From positions 1 to 44,972 of the forward strand of contig CAZXCQ010000005.1 in assembly GCA_964639275.1 (NCBI GenBank): DNA of 44,972 bases, written 5' to 3'. The notes beneath the pieces were generated by a model that was not told where the DNA came from, searched no databases, and worked only from the letters and a program-made list of their open reading frames with translations. Below, in pieces: positions 40,368 through 44,972 of this stretch; the first letter of the stretch is position 1; each line of letters opens with the position of its first letter. The DNA comes from CAZXCQ01 sp964639275. Its GTDB lineage: Bacteria > Desulfobacterota > DSM-4660 > Desulfatiglandales > Desulfatiglandaceae. The position numbers and the translations under genes are program-made.

Positions 40368-41501
40368 TTATATCCGGATGTCCCTTCTCAGGTCCCCCTC
40401 ATAGAGTGCATCCATCTTCTGAACCGCGTCGAGGATATCCTTGTCTTCTGTCCTGGGTACCTTCACGATCAGCCTTACCAGGAGATCGCCCCTCTTCTTG
40501 GTCTTGACATTGACAGCGCCCTTGCCCTTCAATCTCAGAGTCTGACCGCTCTGGCTTCGGGGAGGCACCTTGAGATTGATCAGACCGTCTGTCGTGGGGA
40601 TCCTGATGGTCCCACCGGCCATGGCCTCCCGGACAGTCACGGGGACTTCCATGGTGAGATTGTCCCCCTCCCGTTTCAGGAAGGGATGCGGTTTGACATG
40701 AATAACCAGATAGAGATCTCCGGGCTTCCCACCATTGAGTCCCGGCTCCCCTTTACCCGCCACCCTGACCTTGGAACCCTCTTTGACGCCCTGGGGGATG
40801 GTGACCCGGATCTTTTCCGTACCCAGGACCCGGCCGCTACCCCCGCACTGGGTGCAGGTCTTTCCCGTCTGCCCGTGGCCGTTACACTGGGGGCAAGGCT
40901 TGGTAAACTGGATTGGGCCCTTTGCCACATCCTGCCGGCCCGAACCCCCGCATGCGGGGCAGGTGGTGATGGGCGAATTCGGATCATTTCCAGACCCGTG
41001 GCAACCGGGGCATGTCTTTACCTTTTGCATGGCCAGTTCGGTCTCAAAACCCTTGAGGGCTGAAATAAGATCTATGGTCATCTCATGGTCTATATCCCTT
41101 CCCCTGGCGGCCATCGTGCTCCGGAAACCGCCGCCCCCCATGCCTGCACCAAATAGATCGCCGAAGATATCTTCATAGCTCTGATACCGGCCAAATCCCT
41201 CTCCGGGCCTGCCCCGTGCCTCTTGTTGGAATGAACTCCACTTGGCATACTCGCGGGCCTTTTCAGCATCAAACCCTGCCTGGAGACCCTCTTCCCCAAA
41301 TTCATCATAGAGCTTCCTCTTTTCCCCGTTGCCGAGGCAATCGTAGGCCCTGGCTATATCCTTAAACTTTTGCTCTGCTTCCTTGTTGCCGGGGTTGATG
41401 TCGGGATGCCATTTTCTGGCCAGTTTTCGGTAGGCCTTTTTTATCTCTTCCTGCGAGGCATCTTTTTTGACACCCAGGATCTTATAAAAATCTTCAGCCA
41501 T
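40368..41501 (-). CDS. DnaJ-family co-chaperone
   Basis: Hsp40 co-chaperone of 377 residues. It has a J domain (YKILGVKKDASQEEIKKAYRKLARKWHPDINPGN, with HPD), a Gly/Phe-rich linker, and a zinc-finger domain with four CXXCXGXG repeats (CPGCHGSG, CPACGGSG, CPQCNGHG, CTQCGGSG). Client-binding C-terminal domains follow (IPQGVKEGSKVRVAGKGEPG). It stimulates DnaK. ATG 41501 is chosen because CTGGAG lies seven bases upstream; the frame is open to 41516. No dnaK or grpE is in the window, so this is an additional copy or a lone dnaJ. Confidence 0.95.
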   Translation of the reverse strand: MAEDFYKILGVKKDASQEEIKKAYRKLARKWHPDINPGNKEAEQKFKDIARAYDCLGNGEKRKLYDEFGEEGLQAGFDAEKAREYAKWSSFQQEARGRPGEGFGRYQSYEDIFGDLFGAGMGGGGFRSTMAARGRDIDHEMTIDLISALKGFETELAMQKVKTCPGCHGSGNDPNSPITTCPACGGSGRQDVAKGPIQFTKPCPQCNGHGQTGKTCTQCGGSGRVLGTEKIRVTIPQGVKEGSKVRVAGKGEPGLNGGKPGDLYLVIHVKPHPFLKREGDNLTMEVPVTVREAMAGGTIRIPTTDGLINLKVPPRSQSGQTLRLKGKGAVNVKTKKRGDLLVRLIVKVPRTEDKDILDAVQKMDALYEGDLRRDIRI

Positions 41502-41634
41502 AAAGGACTCCAGCAAGATTCTTGATCAGGTAGACCTGTAATTAAATATATTAGGTGGGTAACAATTGTCAATTCCGCAGGACCTTGGACTTTAGTTTTG
41601 GAATTCAAAAAGCGCTTTACCTTATGCAATTTGC

Positions 41635-41669
41635 TTGACAGCCGACGTATCTTTTGTTATACGTATAAC
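41635..41669 (+). promoter_or_regulatory. Promoter and palindromic operator of the GntR unit
   Basis: TTGACA (41635-41640) and TATACG (41658-41663) with a 17-base spacer form a good sigma70 promoter. A perfect palindrome GTTATACGTATAAC (41656-41669) covers the -10 box, about 35 bases before the GntR start. This is the layout expected for autorepression by the FadR/GntR-type regulator that follows. Confidence 0.75.
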
Positions 41670-41702
41670 GTATGACATCTATTTCAGCCAGAGGAAAAAA
41701 AC

Positions 41703-42416
41703 ATGGCATACAAGCAGATCCAAACTGGACGCCTGGCAGACCAGGTGACGAGCCAGCTCAAGGAATCCATCTTCCTGGGCCAATACCAGCCGGGACAGAG
41801 AATGCCGACCGAACAAGGGCTCGTAGAGGCCTTTGGGGTGAGCAGGGTTATCGTGCGCGAGGCAGTGCGCAATCTCGAAATGGCGGGCCTGATAGAAATC
41901 AAGAGAGGCCCCAAGGGAGGGGCCTTTGTCTTGCCCATGAAACATGACGCGGTTTCCCAGGTGATGCGTGACGCCCTAAAAATGGGAAACGGAAGTGTGG
42001 AAGATATTATGGAGGTAAGATTAGATGTAGAACCCATTGTGGCAGGGCTGGCGGCCCTTAGGGCTACAGGAGAAGATGTGGCGATGTTGACAGAGGCCTT
42101 GCAGAGGATGCCGCAAGCCCCGGGCGACGAATACGTCGCCTGGAATGTGAACTTTCATAGGCTCCTTGCAAGGTCTTCGCATAATCCGGTGTACGATATT
42201 CTGGTGAATATCCTGATGGACTTTACAGAAAGGTTGATCTTGAAAATCAAGCCTTCTGAACGAATTATCCATGACACCACCTCACATCCTGCCCTATTGG
42301 AGAGAGTTCGCCTGGGTGATTCAGAAGGGGCACAGAAAAAGATGCGGTCTCATCTGGAAGACATCGTGCCTTTGCTGAAGGAGCTGGAAAAATCGGTAGA
42401 CTTACGGAAGAAGTAA
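41703..42416 (+). CDS. GntR-family regulator (FadR/FCD type)
   Basis: Transcription factor of 237 residues. The winged HTH (about residues 10-75) has LKESIFLGQYQPGQRMPTE, VSRVIVREAVRNLEMAGLIEI and the GPKGGAFV wing. The C-terminal all-helical FCD ligand-binding domain has EVRLDVEPIVAGLAALRAT, WNVNFHRLLARSSHN and HDTTSHPALLERVRLGD; its Asp and His residues usually bind a metal and a carboxylate-type ligand. An AGAGGA site precedes ATG 41703. It is followed after four bases by the PP-loop gene and presumably regulates this unit through the palindrome at its own promoter. Confidence 0.93.
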   Translation: MAYKQIQTGRLADQVTSQLKESIFLGQYQPGQRMPTEQGLVEAFGVSRVIVREAVRNLEMAGLIEIKRGPKGGAFVLPMKHDAVSQVMRDALKMGNGSVEDIMEVRLDVEPIVAGLAALRATGEDVAMLTEALQRMPQAPGDEYVAWNVNFHRLLARSSHNPVYDILVNILMDFTERLILKIKPSERIIHDTTSHPALLERVRLGDSEGAQKKMRSHLEDIVPLLKELEKSVDLRKK

Positions 42417-42420
42417 ATCA

Positions 42421-43245
42421 ATGAACGCTGATGTTAAGGCTCTTCTGCTAAAAAAAATGGATCACTCAAGAAAGGTCATTAGAGAAGCTTTTGCCAGGTT
42501 CAAATCTGAGGAACTGGCAATTACCTGGACCGGCGGCAAAGACAGCACTCTGAGTTTATGGTTGATTCGACAGGTCTGCGAGGAGGAAGCAATACCACCC
42601 CCTGTCGTCTTCACAATTGATGAGTATGACAGCTTTGACGAAATAGAGGCCTTCATCAACCAATATAGGCATGAGTGGAATGTGAACCTCGTGGTTTGCC
42701 GTAACGATGATGTCGTCAAGGCAGCAGGGGGAAATCTGGGCGAATTGGTCCAAGTCAAAGACCTTAATGAACGAAATCGCCGAGAGATTGAAAGGATCGG
42801 ATACGAGGAAGATGAGTTCCCCTTTGAAGCGGAATCCTATGTCGGTAACCACCTGATGAAAACGGTCCCCTTTAATCTGTTTCTGGAGGAATATCGGATA
42901 AAGGCTGTGTTTCAGGGATTGCGTTGGGACGAGCAGGTTGCCAGGGCCAAAGACGAATATTTTACCTACAGGGAGCCTGGTGAGCTATCTCCGGGTCATA
43001 TAAGGATAAATCCCATCCTTCACTTTACCGAAAGAGATGTCTGGAATACCAACCACACATTCAATATCCCTTATAATAAACTCTATGCCCAGGGATATCG
43101 TTCGCTGGGGGCCAGGAGCACGTCAAAGAGGTTTTCAGACACCCCTGCCTGGGAGCAAGACCTTGAAAACACAGGCGAGCGGGATGGTCGCCGCCAGGAC
43201 AAAGAGGCCGCAATGGAGAAGCTGAGAAAGCTGGGCTACATGTAG
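42421..43245 (+). CDS. PP-loop ATP pyrophosphatase of the PAPS reductase/CysD family
   Basis: Protein of 274 residues. The PP-loop TWTGGKDSTLSLWL (residues 35-48) is the ATP site. GLRWDEQVARAKDEYFTYRE and HIRINPILHFTERDVW match CysD/CysH-type segments, and the C-terminus reads FSDTPAWEQDLENTGERDGR followed by KLRKLGYM. CysH family members reduce PAPS and CysD is the catalytic subunit of ATP sulfurylase; relatives act in sulfur transfer. No CysN partner or sulfate-assimilation genes are beside it, so the substrate is open. It starts four bases after the GntR gene and lies 90 bases before the propeller gene. Confidence 0.85.
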   Translation: MNADVKALLLKKMDHSRKVIREAFARFKSEELAITWTGGKDSTLSLWLIRQVCEEEAIPPPVVFTIDEYDSFDEIEAFINQYRHEWNVNLVVCRNDDVVKAAGGNLGELVQVKDLNERNRREIERIGYEEDEFPFEAESYVGNHLMKTVPFNLFLEEYRIKAVFQGLRWDEQVARAKDEYFTYREPGELSPGHIRINPILHFTERDVWNTNHTFNIPYNKLYAQGYRSLGARSTSKRFSDTPAWEQDLENTGERDGRRQDKEAAMEKLRKLGYM

Positions 43246-43335
43246 TCGAAAAGAGTTTGCATTTGATGGGCTACACCACGTCTTTGCTGTGAGAAAACCA
43301 TTATCTGGGCCCCAGGAGAGAAAGGGGATGGTGTC

Positions 43336-44676
43336 ATGATAGAAGACGAATATGGTATCGTGGCCCGGGGCGCGCCGGGGATGGTGGAGTTTCCAGGTAG
43401 CGCAGAACGCCTGCCAAATGGGAATACTTTGATTGCCGATGGCGGTGATGAATTGGGTCTGGGTAGCGAGGTCGTTGAAGTGGATCCATTGGGAAACATC
43501 GTCTGGCAATACGACGATGAAGGCAGGCTCTCCTTTGTCCACAGCGCCCGTCTGCTCAAAAACGGAAACGTTCTCATCACTGATACGACCAATGATCGAA
43601 TAATCGAGGTCACTCGCGAAAAACGGATTGTCTTTAGCTCCGATGACTGGGGAGACGGTAAAGGCACCCTCAGTGACGGATCACATCTGGGTTACCCCAA
43701 TGACGCATACGAACTGCAGGACAACACCCTTTCTATCTGTGACCGAAACAACAATCGCTGTGTGCACGTGGATCGCAACGGTGAAGTCTTGTGGCAGTTC
43801 TCCGAAGGGGTTGAGCACCCCCACAATGCACATCCCCTCTCCGATGGAAACATCCTCCTCTCCGATTCTGACAGAAATATGATCCTAGAAGTCTCCCCTC
43901 AAAAAGAGGTGGTGTGGTCCTATGGCGATGGCAGCCCCGAGGTGCTCAACTGGCCCAGGTGTGCCGTGAGGCTTGAGAGCGGCAACACGGTGATCTGCGA
44001 CTCCAAGAACGCCAGGGTCATTGAGGTGACCCGAGAAGGTGAGACGATCTGGGAATATAGGGTCGATTATTTTGCCAAGTTCTATGACATACAGGTCCTC
44101 CCCAACAACAACATCCTTGTCACAGATCAGCAACATCATCAGGTGATTGAGGTGGATCGCTCCGGAAACTATCGGTGGCTACATCGGAACTATCACATGG
44201 TGGGACCCATAGAACCCAAGCTGAGGAACGGCTCTTTTAAAGAACGGGCCGAGGATGGCCTGCCCAGATACTGGCATTTCGCAAAGAGGCACAATGAAGG
44301 GGGAGGCCGCGTAATCTGGGATAAGGAGAACAGGCCCCATCCCTGTCCGGGTCTGGAGTTTGACCGCCACGGTTTCCTCTACCTCCAGCAGACCATTGCG
44401 GTGAGGCCAGGGCAGCGTTACCACCTCGCTGGCAAGATCAAGACCGAAGGCATAAAAGGCTCCTGCTCTTTTATGATGTGCTTCCTGGATAAATATGGAG
44501 GGCAAATTTATGACATGGGTGATATCCCCAGGGGAGATCTATACATCGGGGACAACGACTGGACCCTGGATTCCGCCGAAGCCGTTGCCCCGGACAAAGC
44601 CACCTGCGTCGAGTTGCGTCTGTATATAAATGGTGCGGGCAAGGCATGGATAAAAGAGCTGATGTTCCATACATAG
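43336..44676 (+). CDS. Six-bladed beta-propeller protein with C-terminal carbohydrate-binding-like domain
   Basis: Protein of 446 residues without a signal peptide. Six blades (about residues 20-290) follow a common pattern of LxNGNxLIxDxxxxRVIEVxxxGxIxWxY, for example LPNGNTLIADGG, LKNGNVLITDTT, LQDNTLSICDRN, LSDGNILLSDSD, LESGNTVICDSK and LPNNNILVTDQQ. This resembles ASST-like or NHL-like propellers. The last 150 residues (NGSFKERAEDGLPRYWHF and later FLYLQQTIAVRPGQRYHLAG, RLYINGAGKAWIKELMF) look like a jelly-roll carbohydrate-binding module of the CBM_4_9 kind. It is downstream of the PP-loop gene. No enzyme active site is apparent; a sensor, scaffold or binding role is inference. Confidence 0.8.
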   Translation: MIEDEYGIVARGAPGMVEFPGSAERLPNGNTLIADGGDELGLGSEVVEVDPLGNIVWQYDDEGRLSFVHSARLLKNGNVLITDTTNDRIIEVTREKRIVFSSDDWGDGKGTLSDGSHLGYPNDAYELQDNTLSICDRNNNRCVHVDRNGEVLWQFSEGVEHPHNAHPLSDGNILLSDSDRNMILEVSPQKEVVWSYGDGSPEVLNWPRCAVRLESGNTVICDSKNARVIEVTREGETIWEYRVDYFAKFYDIQVLPNNNILVTDQQHHQVIEVDRSGNYRWLHRNYHMVGPIEPKLRNGSFKERAEDGLPRYWHFAKRHNEGGGRVIWDKENRPHPCPGLEFDRHGFLYLQQTIAVRPGQRYHLAGKIKTEGIKGSCSFMMCFLDKYGGQIYDMGDIPRGDLYIGDNDWTLDSAEAVAPDKATCVELRLYINGAGKAWIKELMFHT

Positions 44677-44721
44677 TGCCTGAACATAGGTTTGTGCTCA
44701 GGTCAAACACGCTTTAACCTT

Positions 44722-44972
44722 TTGTAAGCGTTCACAGGTTCCGGGCTCAACGTTCAGGGTTAGGGACAAGGGCAAAACTGAAGACCCGAAGTCCTCGCAA
44801 AACATCCTGGCTGTGCCACATGCTTGCCAATACGCTGCCAGTTTTCAGGTTGAAAATGACGAAGCCGGACGCTTCCTACGTGAATACGCGTCTAAAATGG
44901 AATCCGGGGACAGAATGCAATCCCGCTTTCAGCGGGAAACCCCTGAACCTTTGAACCCGTGAACGCTTACAA
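44722..44972. mobile_element. Inverted-repeat-bounded element at the window edge
   Basis: TTGTAAGCGTTCACAGGTTC (44722-44741) and the reverse complement of 44953-44972 match in 19 of 20 positions; the right copy ends at the last base of the window. The 251 bp between have no coding gene but include CAATCCCGCTTTCAGCGGG near the right end. This is MITE-like. The right boundary could extend past the window. It also fills the 296-base gap after the propeller gene. Confidence 0.65.

Noticed and set aside
41635..44676. Phosphorothioation (DndC-type) or a defence system
   Set aside because: The PP-loop protein could suggest DndC, but no dndB, dndD, dndE or restriction genes lie nearby, and the CysD-like segments fit better.
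1..44972. CRISPR arrays, tRNA or rRNA genes
   Set aside because: No regularly spaced direct repeats were seen, and none of the intergenic regions shows tRNA arms or rRNA-like sequence by eye.

Overview
The window reads as a chromosomal stretch of a sulfate-reducing member of the Desulfobacterota (former Deltaproteobacteria). The strongest pointers are a DsrC with both C-terminal redox cysteines, directly downstream of a cobyrinate-diamide-synthase-type amidotransferase that fits DsrN. Supporting pointers are an anaerobe-type hybrid cluster protein with its ferredoxin partner, a molybdopterin gene set with a MoeA fused to a periplasmic-binding-protein-like domain, and a complete Tol-Pal operon (Gram-negative envelope). 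There are no rRNA, tRNA or CRISPR features that I can see. The coding density is high, and genes are mostly packed into short operons.

Layout. 1-1504: an incomplete small-domain protein and an acyl-CoA dehydrogenase (minus strand). 1871-3816: dsrN-dsrC and an intrinsic terminator (plus). 3852-11454: a minus-strand run ftsH-folP-coaX-B3/4 protein, then a separately promoted unit with an apparent ribosome-mediated attenuator in front of citramalate synthase (cimA), a methyltransferase and a nitrilase-family amidase. 11848-18120: plus-strand genes for a DUF4301 protein, a queuosine-precursor transporter, a PNPOx-fold protein, then cvpA-mazG-mtgA and plsC. 18185-21830: minus-strand hcp with a ferredoxin partner behind a TTGAC-N4-GTCAA palindrome, the tiny ribosomal protein bTHX, and a membrane-anchored zinc peptidase. 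22178-25717: a NamZ-type muramidase, an orphan excisionase-like HTH with a truncated membrane ORF, and a ClC-CBS transporter. 25790-31386: tolQ-tolR-tolA-tolB-pal-cpoB. 31487-35616: moeA, moeA-PBP, a ModE-type HTH and mobB, all overlapping. 36009-38401: an unrecognised Cys-containing protein and a radical SAM enzyme on either side of a MITE-like element. 38436-41501: purD, a CbpM-like protein and a DnaJ. 41635-44676: a compact unit of GntR/FadR-type regulator, PP-loop (PAPS reductase/CysD-like) enzyme and six-bladed propeller with a C-terminal carbohydrate-binding-like domain. 44722-44972: an inverted-repeat-bounded element at the window edge.

The most notable regulatory structure is the cimA leader. 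It has a promoter, a roughly 40-codon reading frame in which 19 codons are Ile, Leu or Val, an 11-bp antiterminator option, and a 17-bp-stem terminator ending in U's, all in the geometry expected for ribosome-mediated attenuation. The most unusual gene set is the three-gene GntR/PP-loop/propeller unit, whose function I cannot assign. Intergenic regions carry several families of small dispersed repeats, including a MITE-like family with at least five members. Many apparent gene starts are TTG or GTG, or sit inside the preceding gene; I chose starts from ribosome-binding sites where these are visible.
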